20,002 bases of DNA from a virus, in the IMG/VR virus record IMGVR_UViG_3300044669_000035, positions 1-20,002 of that record. The stretch is one strand, 5' to 3'. Numbering within the stretch: position 1 is the stretch's first letter; each line of letters begins with the position of its first letter. The notes beneath the pieces were generated by a model. That model was not told where the DNA came from and made no database searches. It saw nothing but the letters and a program-made list of their open reading frames with translations. The translations under genes and the position numbers were made by a program. Of the stretch, positions 1-6,144 are shown piece by piece.

Positions 1-594
1 CGAAGCGAGTGTCCGGAAATCGCGATGAACCTGGGCCATAACAGCTGCAGAGTTTAAGTACGATGATATAGTGGCAAACTGATTATCTACGTCTCGCGTA
101 GCGCTGTTTCCTAAACCGAGGTTTGTGCGACTGCCTTCTGCCGTTGTTGCCCCGGTCCCGCCCTGGTCAATCGGGAGAGCACCGTTAGGCCCTTTCTGCG
201 CCAGTTTACCGATGCCAGGAATGGTTACAGGGGTGCCGTTGATGGTAACGGTGATGCTCTGGTTTGCCGAGGTAGTGGCGAACGTCTCCCAGGCACCAAT
301 ATTCTCGTCATACTCTTTGATGAGCTGTGACATGGCCTGCGCCAGCCCGTCGACCGAGATATTGTCCGACACAAGGATTCCATACTTCTGGCCGCTCAGC
401 GCCGGTGATGCAGCAGGTGTGACCGTCATTGTCGTGGCGCTGTTCACGGATGAGATCTGGAACATTTGCACCGGGTTAGACATGACGATAATCGTCTGGC
501 CAGCGCGAACCTGGCTGGCGGGTGCCGTCCAGTTCGTGCCGGTGCCGGTTGCCGTATTTCCGTTAATTGCGATAGTGCCAGTGTTATAAAGCAT
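1..594 (-). CDS. Phage tail fibre / tail spike N-terminal part (runs off the left edge)
   Basis: The frame is open from ATG at 594 to base 1 (198 codons) with no stop, so only the N-terminus is in the window. The start is set by GGAG six bases upstream; an in-frame ATG at 606 has no ribosome site. The protein begins MLYNTGTIAINGNTATGTGT, an N-terminal segment common to side-tail-fibre proteins placed after gpJ. Around residue 140 it has IDQGGTGATTAEGSRTNLGL, a repeat typical of enterobacterial phage tail fibres. The family forms trimeric fibres that bind host surface receptors; the receptor-binding C-terminus is outside the window. It lies downstream of the J remnant in the late operon, the lambda order. 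Family assignment is firm; specificity is unknown. Confidence 0.85.
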   Translation of the reverse strand, partial: MLYNTGTIAINGNTATGTGTNWTAPASQVRAGQTIIVMSNPVQMFQISSVNSATTMTVTPAASPALSGQKYGILVSDNISVDGLAQAMSQLIKEYDENIGAWETFATTSANQSITVTINGTPVTIPGIGKLAQKGPNGALPIDQGGTGATTAEGSRTNLGLGNSATRDVDNQFATISSYLNSAAVMAQVHRDFRTLAS

Positions 595-629
595 TTTGCG
601 CTCCATGAATTTATCGATCGCTAGAAACG

Positions 630-649
630 ATCAATAAATGAATATTGAT
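630..649. repeat. Short inverted repeat upstream of the secreted moron
   Basis: ATCAATA (630-636) and TATTGAT (643-649) form a 7-bp inverted repeat with a 6-base loop in the AT-rich gap between the tail-fibre start and the small secreted gene. It could be an operator or a weak hairpin for the opposite-strand gene. No T-run follows it, so it is not an intrinsic terminator. The role is unknown. Confidence 0.3.
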
Positions 650-722
650 TCGTATAAACGATCTGAATAACGGGAGTTTATTTGTGAATATGGATATCCC
701 ACTAACAAATGGAATATATAGA

Positions 723-992
723 ATGAAAAAGAATTATTTATCGGTGTTACTTGGCGTGACTTTCCTGACCCTGTCTTCTGCATCTTTTGCTTCTGAACAG
801 GGGCAAAAATCAGACCCTGGTTATGGCAATGGCGGAACCGCGCAAAAGCGTCAGATTGATGCCTGCGTAAACGCAAACACCTCCAGTGTGGCTTCTTACG
901 ACAATGGCTCTCATGTTAAGCCATGTGTAGGAGGAGCCTCTTACAAGAGCAAGAAACTTCCCGACCAAAAATATAAAGCTCCTTTTAAGTAA
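723..992 (+). CDS. Small secreted protein, moron in the tail region
   Basis: Eighty-nine residues starting at ATG 723. The frame is also open further upstream, but the start MKKNYLSVLLGVTFLTLSSASFA gives a clean Sec signal peptide (KK, hydrophobic core, ASFA/SE cleavage around residue 23). The mature part is about 66 residues, polar, Gly/Lys/Ser-rich, with two cysteines (DACVN and KPCVGG) that could form one disulphide in the periplasm. It is transcribed against the surrounding late genes and ends at a strong hairpin terminator, the usual form of a moron. In lambda this gap between J and the fibre genes holds lom, an outer-membrane protein, but there is no resemblance to Lom or Bor. I do not recognise the family. 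It is probably exported; function unknown. Confidence 0.65.
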   Translation: MKKNYLSVLLGVTFLTLSSASFASEQGQKSDPGYGNGGTAQKRQIDACVNANTSSVASYDNGSHVKPCVGGASYKSKKLPDQKYKAPFK

Positions 993-1000
993 ACAAACAA

Positions 1001-1024
1001 ATAAAGCCCCTCATGGGGCTTTAT
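1001..1024. terminator. Bidirectional intrinsic terminator between convergent genes
   Basis: A ten-bp perfect stem ATAAAGCCCC / GGGGCTTTAT with loop TCAT, followed on the + strand by TTTTAT and flanked on the other side by an A-rich run that gives a U-rich tail on the - strand. It lies nine bases after the stop of the secreted gene (+) and three bases after the stop of the J remnant (-), so it can end transcription from both sides. Confidence 0.85.
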
Positions 1025-1026
1025 TT

Positions 1027-2043
1027 TTATCCAGCAGAAAAAGAACCTGAACCTCTCGCTATTTGCATCACTGGTGTGATGATTGATTTACGCGATGCGT
1101 TGGTAAGCCCTGAACGGTCATAAACGTTTATTGTTGCGGTAACCACCTGTTTCGTTACGTTCTGCTTTGCAAATAAAACGGGGATTGCTACAGCATTAGT
1201 CGACCCTCCTTGCTCTATCGTAATGCTGTCTATATCTTTTGTTGTTCCGTCTATAGTGACTGAAACACCCGCTACTGCTTTGCCAGTCGTACTCTGATAA
1301 AGCAATACTAAAGCGCTGACAATCACCGTTTTAGGCTTAGTTGAGCCTGAAGAATCGGTGTAAGTTATTGTCGTTGATACACTGCCGCTCCCCATCTTGT
1401 CTTTATCCACACCCACGCCAGCATTAACCACATCCCCTACAAAGCTGTCAGCCTCCACTGTGCCTTTGAACGAGCCACTGGTTGCCGTAACTTTCCCGGT
1501 GAACTCACCGTTCGTGGCGTAAACCGTTCCTCGTACGGTTACGTTATTGAAAACGGCATAACCCGATTTGTTGATATGCCAGCCAACATTACCGGTTCCG
1601 TCCCATGTTGAGGACTGGATATAGTTACCGAGTTTGAGGTTGCCGATTGTCCCGTCACCGATGACCGTATCCCTGATAATGGTTTGGCCATTCTGGATAA
1701 CGAATGGCAGTGTTACGGTTCCGCCGGCCATAGACGTCACGGCAAATCGGTCTGCGAGGAAGACAACCTGTGACTGCATCCCCCCTGGCGTATTCTCCAC
1801 ACCTATCCCCATCCCTGCGGCGTAATATTGCCCGTTGCTGGAGATACCAACCTTGATGTTGTACATCGCGCTGAGGTCGCCATTTACGTTCGCTATCGCC
1901 TGAGCGTTAGTTGTGATGGCTGAGGTATGCCCGTTCACCGTTGCCGTTATGCCGTTTATCTGCGTGGCCGTGGCCTGTCGGTAATCAGAGAACGTCTGGT
2001 TGAGGCTGTTGATGGATGCCTTGTTGCCGTTACCCGCGACAGC
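1027..2043 (-). pseudogene. J: 3' fragment of tail tip / host-specificity gene J
   Basis: Reading leftwards, the J frame is open from the deletion junction near 2043 to TAA at 1027-1029 (about 338 codons). Just upstream of the joint the frame is closed by TGA at 2074-2076. The sequence starts [20 protein letters not shown] and contains the DUF1983-type region of gpJ proteins (NGDLSAMYNIKVGISSNGQY, then a run ending in WHINKSGYAVFNNVTVRGT), followed by a variable C-terminal domain. Full-length gpJ has over 1000 residues, so only the distal third or less remains and the native start is gone. A GTG at 1938 could in principle start a 303-residue piece, but no good ribosome site is seen. gpJ normally forms the tail tip that contacts the receptor; this fragment cannot assemble without the missing part. 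Confidence 0.85.
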
Positions 2044-2393
2044 ACGAACGTGCAGAATGCGGTCTCCACCACTTCAGCGGACTCTTTTGCATTTTTTAAT
2101 TCCTGAGCGTCAGCCTGAGCTCTCGTAAGTCGGTGTCGCTCATATTCAATCGTGCCAGGTTGAAGATCGGACTCAGAAGCAATGCGGAGATCTTCAACTT
2201 CCTTCCGCAATTTTTCATTTTCTATGGCTGCGTCGCGGGCACTAAACCATTCTATTACGGCAGCAGATTCAAAGAGAACCTCATTACCCTTGCCACCACC
2301 GCGGGCAACCGGCATGCCTTGTTCCTGCCAGTTCTGAATCGTTCGGACGCTCACCCCAAAGATTTCGGATAAGCGTTTTTTGTTAACCTCCAT
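1956..2393 (-). pseudogene. nu1: Truncated small terminase subunit Nu1 with frame-shifted tail
   Basis: Starts at ATG 2393 behind AGGAG and reads [20 protein letters not shown], nearly identical to lambda Nu1. Residues 1-120 align with lambda without a gap: the N-terminal winged-helix DNA-binding domain that recognises cosB R sites, then the [20 protein letters not shown] helix, ending VLSR. Native Nu1 is 181 residues. Here codon 120 is followed by 25 unrelated residues ([15 protein letters not shown]...) that are J coding sequence read in the wrong frame. The C-terminal part used for contact with the large terminase is lost. It might still bind its cos region but cannot form holoterminase. 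Its intact promoter-proximal half and adjoining cos fix the position of the deletion. Confidence 0.92.
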
Positions 2394-2413
2394 GGCTTAC
2401 TCCTGGCACAAAA

Positions 2414-2611
2414 CAGAGAAAGGAAACAATCAACCGTAAACTACCGTTTTCCATGCTAAGCCGTTTCCTTACTGGATAGAGGACATTTTCAATAAAAACA
2501 ATGAGTAAACCAGAAGAAGAACGGAAATGGCCAAAACAAGAGAATTTTCATAAATAGCGAGAATCTGCGCGGACGCCGCCCCGTAACAGAACGAATCACC
2601 GGAAAGGACCC
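2414..2611 (-). other. cos: Phage cos site (cosQ, cosN, cosB R1-R3)
   Basis: On the - strand the order and sequence match lambda. cosQ-like GGGTCCTTTCCGGTGA lies at 2596-2611. Next comes TTACG then GGGCGGCGTCCG, which is cosN with the 12-base cohesive overhang, at 2570-2581 (lambda GGGCGGCGACCT). Then come three R-type Nu1-binding sites: R3 near 2515-2529 (CATTTCCGTTCTTC), R2 at 2461-2472 (inverted, GTAAGGAAACGG) and R1 at 2417-2430 (TTGTTTCCTTTCT). An AT-rich stretch between R3 and R2 is where lambda has an IHF site. The block sits immediately upstream of nu1 as in lambda. This is where terminase cuts concatemers, and every recognisable element seems present. Confidence 0.88.
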
Positions 2612-2750
2612 GTAACGATAATGATTATCAGTTTCACTGAGAAATGGTTTTGCTTACTCCTTCTATAGGGGACTTATGCGCACCAGAGCCGACCACTTCT
2701 CTTCGCCAAAGCGAGTTGCATTGTCAACTCCAATCACTCAACCATGCAAA

Positions 2751-2776
2751 AAACCACCAGCAGGTACTGGTGGTTT
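2751..2776 (-). terminator. Intrinsic terminator of the membrane moron
   Basis: A ten-bp perfect stem AAACCACCAG / CTGGTGGTTT with a six-base loop. On the - strand the stem runs into a T6 tract. It lies about 20 bases after the stop of the gene at 2795-3349 and before cos, so it isolates that gene from the packaging region. Confidence 0.8.
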
Positions 2777-2794
2777 ATATATATTTCGAAAAGA

Positions 2795-3349
2795 TTAAGT
2801 TAGCTCCTGATATTTTTTTTCTATTCGCTCAAGTAATGATTTACTAACTTTAAACGAGAAACTTTCGCCTGTTGTTGTGCTTACCACACATCTAAAGTCT
2901 TTAGGTTTGGCACCTTGCTCCTTCAGCCCTTTGGCAACTTCATCGATCCAATTAGAATTGACATCAAGATCAATCCATAAAGTTGCTTGCTCCCCATACT
3001 CTAGTTTTTGAGGCAATTTCATGGAGTGTTTAGAATTGAAGGGCTGATAGAAAGAGATGCTTTTCTTAAACTCCCATATTACAGACGTAACATTTATCGT
3101 GTAGAGAGACATGTTAGTAATAACAATCGAGACCCCATGGTTTTTGTTGGGGCCGGAAAAAAATACTGACAGCGAAGCTTTACACGTTATATGGGCTTTG
3201 GGTTTTCTCAAGCCTAAATGCAAAGAAACACAGACTGCTAAAAATGTAGCAATGCCAGCGAACCAAGTTCCTATCATAGACCAAAACGCCCAATCAGCTG
3301 CATCCGTTGCGGCTTTAAGGGCAGCTAAAGCCATTACTTTCTCATCCAT
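2795..3349 (-). CDS. Membrane-anchored protein of unknown function (moron between lysis genes and cos)
   Basis: 184 residues, ATG at 3349 with GAGG five bases upstream. A single hydrophobic segment at about residues 23-47 (FWSMIGTWFAGIATFLAVCV) anchors the protein; a basic stretch follows (GLRKPKAH), so the C-terminal 135 residues probably face the cytoplasm. That domain alternates short hydrophobic strands (VSIVITNMSLYTINVTSVIW, ATLWIDLDVN, FRCVVSTTTGESFSFKV), suggesting a beta-sandwich-like fold. It has its own promoter (3378-3406) and terminator (2751-2776) and is AT-rich against its neighbours, so it should be expressed in the lysogen. It occupies the place of bor and similar morons in lambda. 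I recognise no family; superinfection exclusion or defence is a guess from position and layout. Confidence 0.75.
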   Translation of the reverse strand: MDEKVMALAALKAATDAADWAFWSMIGTWFAGIATFLAVCVSLHLGLRKPKAHITCKASLSVFFSGPNKNHGVSIVITNMSLYTINVTSVIWEFKKSISFYQPFNSKHSMKLPQKLEYGEQATLWIDLDVNSNWIDEVAKGLKEQGAKPKDFRCVVSTTTGESFSFKVSKSLLERIEKKYQELT

Positions 3350-3377
3350 ATACGCCTCACTTTTTTGGTGGGAGTAT

Positions 3378-3406
3378 ATTAGAAAGTAGAATCATCGGCA
3401 CCTCAA
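3378..3406 (-). promoter_or_regulatory. Predicted sigma-70 promoter of the membrane moron
   Basis: On the - strand TTGAGG (3401-3406), a 17-base spacer and TCTAAT (3378-3383), about 30 bases upstream of the ATG at 3349. The -10 matches five of six consensus bases and the -35 four of six. With the terminator at 2751-2776 it makes the gene a stand-alone unit. Confidence 0.55.
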
Positions 3407-3460
3407 GATAATATCCAAGCGGATGATATTTGAAGATGACCAATCGCGTAGGGTTAAGAG

Positions 3461-4003
3461 TCACTGCCGTTCTTTATCAATCTGCCTTATGCCAGCGAAG
3501 TTGTTGTTACCTTTTTCAATCACGGCCAGCAGCGGCTTAATCCACAAAACAGCCTGGCAGTACGTCATTGAGCTGGCGGCAGCGGTACGATCATCGGCTG
3601 CGTTAGGTCCGTCGGGATCGGCGTGCATTGCGCTGGAACGTAAACGGTACGCGTATTCGAGCAGCCCACCAGCAATGTCAGCAGGAACAGGCAGATCACA
3701 GGTCTTTTCACGGCGGAGAATCTCCCGGTATTTGATGACGGTATCTTCGGTGCGGGTGTCAATCAGTGAATTCAGCCTGTTGGCATGCTCAGCGATTTGA
3801 TTGAACCGGTTGAAGTTGAACGCCTGCGTCGCGATAACCTGCCCCTGCAACTGGTTATCCGATGACAGAACGCGGTTATCTGCCTGACTTTGCGCCAGCC
3901 TGATGGCGAGGATCGCAATGGTTCCCGCGGCGACAACAATAATGAGCAGCAACGCCAACATCCGCCATGAGGGTTTCAGCGCTGCCGGCAGTAACTGGAT
4001 CAT
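3461..4003 (-). CDS. Rz: Rz-like i-spanin
   Basis: 180 residues with ATG at 4003 overlapping the endolysin stop (ATGA). One N-terminal membrane helix (about 14-37, MLALLLIIVVAAGTIAILAI) is followed by a long polar, largely helical periplasmic region (QADNRVLSSDNQLQGQVIAT...), the standard i-spanin layout. It fuses inner and outer membranes with Rz1 in the last step of lysis. The placement after holin and endolysin and the out-of-frame lipoprotein gene nested inside it support the call more strongly than the sequence does, since spanins diverge fast. It has four cysteines; intermolecular disulphides are known in lambda Rz but cannot be inferred here. Confidence 0.85.
   Translation of the reverse strand: MIQLLPAALKPSWRMLALLLIIVVAAGTIAILAIRLAQSQADNRVLSSDNQLQGQVIATQAFNFNRFNQIAEHANRLNSLIDTRTEDTVIKYREILRREKTCDLPVPADIAGGLLEYAYRLRSSAMHADPDGPNAADDRTAAASSMTYCQAVLWIKPLLAVIEKGNNNFAGIRQIDKERQ
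3565..3711 (-). CDS. Rz1: Rz1-like o-spanin lipoprotein nested in Rz
   Basis: Lies wholly inside Rz in another frame. Reading from GTG at 3711 gives 48 residues starting MKRPVICLFLLTLLVGC: basic N-terminus, hydrophobic core and lipobox LVGC with the lipidated Cys at 17. The mature chain is short and proline-rich (VPAQCTPIPT, ending VPLPPAQ), as in Rz1. GGGAGA lies nine bases before the GTG. The frame extends to a TTG at 3762, but that would put 17 polar residues before the signal, so GTG is preferred. The product is an outer-membrane lipoprotein pairing with Rz. Nested Rz/Rz1 genes are the known arrangement in lambda. Confidence 0.85.
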   Translation of the reverse strand: MKRPVICLFLLTLLVGCSNTRTVYVPAQCTPIPTDLTQPMIVPLPPAQ

Positions 4004-4485
4004 GATTCTTTTACCGAACTAGCAGCACTCATCACCGGCAATGGCCTGCTGTCCAGAGGTTCGTTTACAGGCCAACGATAGCAGGTGACGCGGGAACGGG
4101 AAAAAGCGCGAATATTGATGGCATCAGACTGATTGCCGCCCAGCACCATCAAATCGCCGTTATCTGCCTGTCCAACGACAAACCCCACATGCCCGCCGCC
4201 GTCACGACTGAATACAACAACGCATCCGTAAGCTGGTTCGCGAAGCTGTACTCCCCAACTGAGGTATGATTTTGCTGATTCGAACCGGGTTGACCGGATG
4301 CCGACGCGTTCGAGCATTGACCCGACGTAAGCAGCGCACCAGGGTGTTTCGTCATCTTTAATACCGCCTCGTTTGATGTCCTTCCAGAACTGGAGAATTA
4401 ACGGGTTATGACGCGGACCTTTGATTTCCATTTGCCCGATATATTTGCGGCCTTCAACCAGCCAGCGTAAATCATTTTGCTGCAT
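4000..4485 (-). CDS. Endolysin, CHAP/NlpC-P60-like (TIGR02594 type)
   Basis: 161 residues from ATG 4485, chosen because GGAGG lies five bases upstream; an in-frame GTG at 4491 falls inside that ribosome site. The catalytic Cys is in ETPWCAAYVG (Cys50) and the catalytic His in DGGGHVGFVVG (His99), the order and spacing of CHAP-like cysteine peptidases/amidases called TIGR02594 in many prophages. There is no signal peptide, so it needs the holin to reach the peptidoglycan. The coding start overlaps the holin end by 14 bases, pointing to coupled translation. It replaces the R transglycosylase of lambda. Which bond it cuts cannot be told from sequence alone. Confidence 0.88.
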   Translation of the reverse strand: MQQNDLRWLVEGRKYIGQMEIKGPRHNPLILQFWKDIKRGGIKDDETPWCAAYVGSMLERVGIRSTRFESAKSYLSWGVQLREPAYGCVVVFSRDGGGHVGFVVGQADNGDLMVLGGNQSDAINIRAFSRSRVTCYRWPVNEPLDSRPLPVMSAASSVKES

Positions 4486-4813
4486 TACCACCTCCCAGGC
4501 GGGTGTTTAATATGCCAAGCAGTAAACGGCGGAACTGCTCAACACCGATAAAGCCAATGCCACCGCCAATGGCAATCGACAGCGATTTAGGCCATTCCAT
4601 ATATTCCAGCCCGGAGGCGACCGTCAGGGTCAGCGCCCCGCACAGAAGCCCTTCGAGCAAAATCTTTTTCCAGCCTCCGCCAGTGTATGCGATTCGAAGC
4701 GCGGCCATGATGAATGCCATCAGTACGGCACCCAGCGGCGTTTCTCCACGCCACCAGCTCTGAAAGAGTTCGAGCCAGTCAGGCCAGTTGTTTGGATTGT
4801 GTGGCATTTTCAT
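4472..4813 (-). CDS. Holin, lambda S family
   Basis: 113 residues with three hydrophobic stretches (about 26-44, 51-68, 77-98). The core GAVLMAFIMAALRIAYTGGG matches the lambda S region GAILAFAMAYLRGRYNGGA. The N-terminus reads MKMP, as in lambda S, with ATG codons at 4811-4813 and 4805-4807; in lambda these two starts give antiholin and holin in a set ratio. GAGGTGAGAGACG precedes them. The holin accumulates in the inner membrane and opens at a set time to release endolysin. It is the first gene after the pR' leader terminators and opens the lysis operon. There is an unusually long polar N-terminus (NPNNWPDWLELFQSWWRGET) before the first helix. Confidence 0.9.
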   Translation of the reverse strand: MKMPHNPNNWPDWLELFQSWWRGETPLGAVLMAFIMAALRIAYTGGGWKKILLEGLLCGALTLTVASGLEYMEWPKSLSIAIGGGIGFIGVEQFRRLLLGILNTRLGGGNAAK

Positions 4814-4853
4814 CGTCTCTCACCTCGCTGTGTGCGGGTGCTGTTTTGAGAAT

Positions 4854-4881
4854 AAAAAAAGCCCGCTTTTGAAGGCGGGCT
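4854..4881 (-). terminator. Terminator ahead of the holin (tR'-like)
   Basis: On the - strand AGCCCGC, an eight-base loop and GCGGGCT, then T7. It lies 40 bases upstream of the holin start in the direction of late transcription. In lambda the tR' terminator sits between pR' and S and is read through only with Q; the position here fits that role. Confidence 0.8.
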
Positions 4882-5036
4882 AATGAGTGACTATTAGTAA
4901 GTAAGGTAGGTAGTCGTGAGTTTAGATAACTGACCAGAGTGAGACAGTATCGGGCTGATTCACAACGGTTCAGGAGAACCATCAGGCAGTTACCTTCAAC
5001 ACACATTTCAAGCGTAGCAGCAGATTACAAAACCAT

Positions 5037-5064
5037 AAAAAAAGGCCTGCTTTTTATGGCAGGC
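5037..5064 (-). terminator. First terminator in the late leader (tR'-like)
   Basis: On the - strand GCCTGC, loop CATAAAAA, GCAGGC, then C and T7. It lies about 150 bases downstream of the candidate pR' and 220 upstream of the holin. Together with the hairpin at 4854-4881 it gives two successive stops that antitermination must overcome. Confidence 0.78.
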
Positions 5065-5206
5065 TCTCAAGGAATTTGAAATTTGTATTATTATTGTCAT
5101 GGTGCCGGGTGCCTCCCGGTGACTTTACTCCAGCCAGCAAAGGCGCGCGCATACCTGCAGATAGCAGTTAGCTGGAACGCCCTTTCGCTTAGAAAGGATT
5201 CACCAC
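5037..5206 (-). ncRNA. Possible terminated late-leader RNA (lambda 6S-like)
   Basis: If pR' at 5213-5242 starts near 5206 and most transcripts stop at 5037, a constitutive RNA of about 170 bases results, similar in length and place to the 194-base lambda 6S RNA. It contains a hairpin CCGGG/CCCGG around 5107-5121 besides the terminator. No long conserved open frame is seen on either strand in 4814-5419. The existence of the transcript is inferred from promoter and terminator positions only. Confidence 0.4.
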
Positions 5207-5212
5207 AGAAAT

Positions 5213-5242
5213 AATTTACGCGCTAATCATTCTAACGGTCAA
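5213..5242 (-). promoter_or_regulatory. Candidate late promoter pR'
   Basis: On the - strand TTGACC (5237-5242), 18-base spacer, TAAATT (5213-5218). It lies directly downstream of the terminator at 5259-5285, which ends upstream transcription, and is followed by two terminators before the holin. This is the lambda layout of Q, pR', tR', S. A Q-binding element cannot be identified by eye. Confidence 0.5.
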
Positions 5243-5258
5243 TGCGTTATTTCTGGAC

Positions 5259-5285
5259 AAAAAAAAGCCCACTCAATGAGCAGGC
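5259..5285 (-). terminator. Intrinsic terminator before the late promoter
   Basis: On the - strand GCCTGCTCA pairs with GAGTGGGC (two G-U pairs) and is followed by T8. It comes after the small gene at 5420-5611 and immediately upstream of the candidate pR'. Confidence 0.65.
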
Positions 5286-5419
5286 AACCAGACGCTAACA
5301 GCATGCACGCTGTCAGTAAAAGCACTATGTACAAAGCACTTCCATATCCATTCCACCGGATAGTTGAAAGAATAGTTCTAAAACGATGAAGTTCAATGAA
5401 TACAGTGCAATAAATGTTA

Positions 5420-5611
5420 TTAGCAAATTGGTGGGGAAAGTGGACCTTCGAGAACTTCAGCCTCCCCATCGTGACAAATGTCATCGCCAATCGTTAGATG
5501 CCATACACCGCTAATCGTTTGACCTGTTACCAAGTCTTCGGTCATGCCATCAGAATAATAAGCTACCTGAACTTTTCCGTTATGCTGGATCCAGTAATAC
5601 CCTTCTTTCAT
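5420..5611 (-). CDS. Small prophage protein of unknown function
   Basis: 63 residues from ATG 5611, chosen because GGAGGG lies six bases upstream; the frame extends 21 bases further to 5632 with no better site. It begins MKEGYYWIQHNGKVQVAYYS and ends EVLEGPLSPPIC: acidic, aromatic-rich, no membrane helix or signal. Small proteins with this YYWIQHNG start occur in enterobacterial prophages, usually unnamed; that recollection is not checked. It lies between Q and pR', with a terminator on each side, and is the last early-right gene before the late promoter. Confidence 0.6.
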   Translation of the reverse strand: MKEGYYWIQHNGKVQVAYYSDGMTEDLVTGQTISGVWHLTIGDDICHDGEAEVLEGPLSPPIC

Positions 5612-5775
5612 GCTAAGCCCTCCGTTCATCAAAGAGAGTGTAGCTTTTCATTCTGCATGGTGGCGTTAGAAATACTGAATCGTGAATTTAGTAATACACT
5701 TGTCCACCATCGAGGCCCCGAACACCGAACCAAAGAAGCAGAAGCTCCCGGCACTCACGTTGAGCTAAAGGTGTA

Positions 5776-5805
5776 CAAAAAAAAGACCAGCAGGGTTTGC
5801 TGGTC
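5776..5805 (-). terminator. Strong intrinsic terminator downstream of the cassette region
   Basis: An eight-bp perfect stem GACCAGCA / TGCTGGTC, five-base loop, then T8 on the - strand. It follows the short frame remnant at 5811-5927 by six bases, so it probably once closed the transcript of the gene that the remnant represents. Confidence 0.8.
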
Positions 5806-5810
5806 AGGGG

Positions 5811-5927
5811 TCATGCAGTTGTCTCTGCGTAACGGGTGTATCCCCACCCAGTGTTTTCAGTATCGAGAGCATTATCAAATGCCGTATCAACTATAGCATC
5901 CAAGCAACAATAAACGTTCTTAATGGC
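5811..5927 (-). pseudogene. Short 3' remnant of an unidentified gene
   Basis: The - strand frame is open for 38 codons, from just after a TAA (5928-5930) to TGA 5811-5813, with no ATG. The residues LDAIVDTAFDNALDTENTGW followed by GYTRYAETTA look like real coding sequence (varied, amphipathic), and the frame stops six bases before a strong terminator. The simplest reading is the 3' end of an older gene downstream of Q whose 5' part was lost when the + strand cassette arrived. A TTG at 5903 could start a 30-residue peptide but has no ribosome site. The rest of 5612-6144 holds only the terminator and the cassette promoter. Confidence 0.3.
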
Positions 5928-6080
5928 TTACAGGAATGTTTTCGATTTGCATTTCACCAATACCAGCTTTGGTAAGAAACATGCCTGTAGCCTTAAAAGA
6001 TAAATCCCACCATTTTTGGCAGGATTTCGATGATTAAGCGGTGTGACGAAGTAAGCACTCTTAACAGGTTACGATAGTTT

Positions 6081-6109
6081 TTGCGTACGCGTGAGCGTTT
6101 AGGTAATAT
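6081..6109 (+). promoter_or_regulatory. Predicted promoter of the two-gene cassette
   Basis: TTGCGT (6081-6086), a 17-base spacer and TAATAT (6104-6109), about 35 bases before the ATG at 6145. Boxes are moderate (3/6 and 4/6), but the spacing is ideal and the region turns sharply AT-rich here. The cassette needs its own promoter because it opposes the phage operon. Confidence 0.4.
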
Positions 6110-6144
6110 TTTTCTGAAAATGAACAATAAAATGGATTACCTAG

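Noticed and set aside
125-589. Long + strand frame opposite the tail fibre
   Set aside because: It is antisense to a frame with a clear tail-fibre signature and a good ribosome site; its composition is that of a shadow frame.
4779-5006. 75-codon - strand frame before the holin
   Set aside because: It crosses the tR'-like terminator and the holin start in another frame; no ribosome site or protein-like composition.
5239-5490. Hydrophobic - strand frame ending MLLASGCLLIEWAFFC
   Set aside because: The lipobox-like end is encoded by the terminator hairpin and its T-run at 5259-5285; the frame overlaps the small gene at 5420-5611 and has no credible start.
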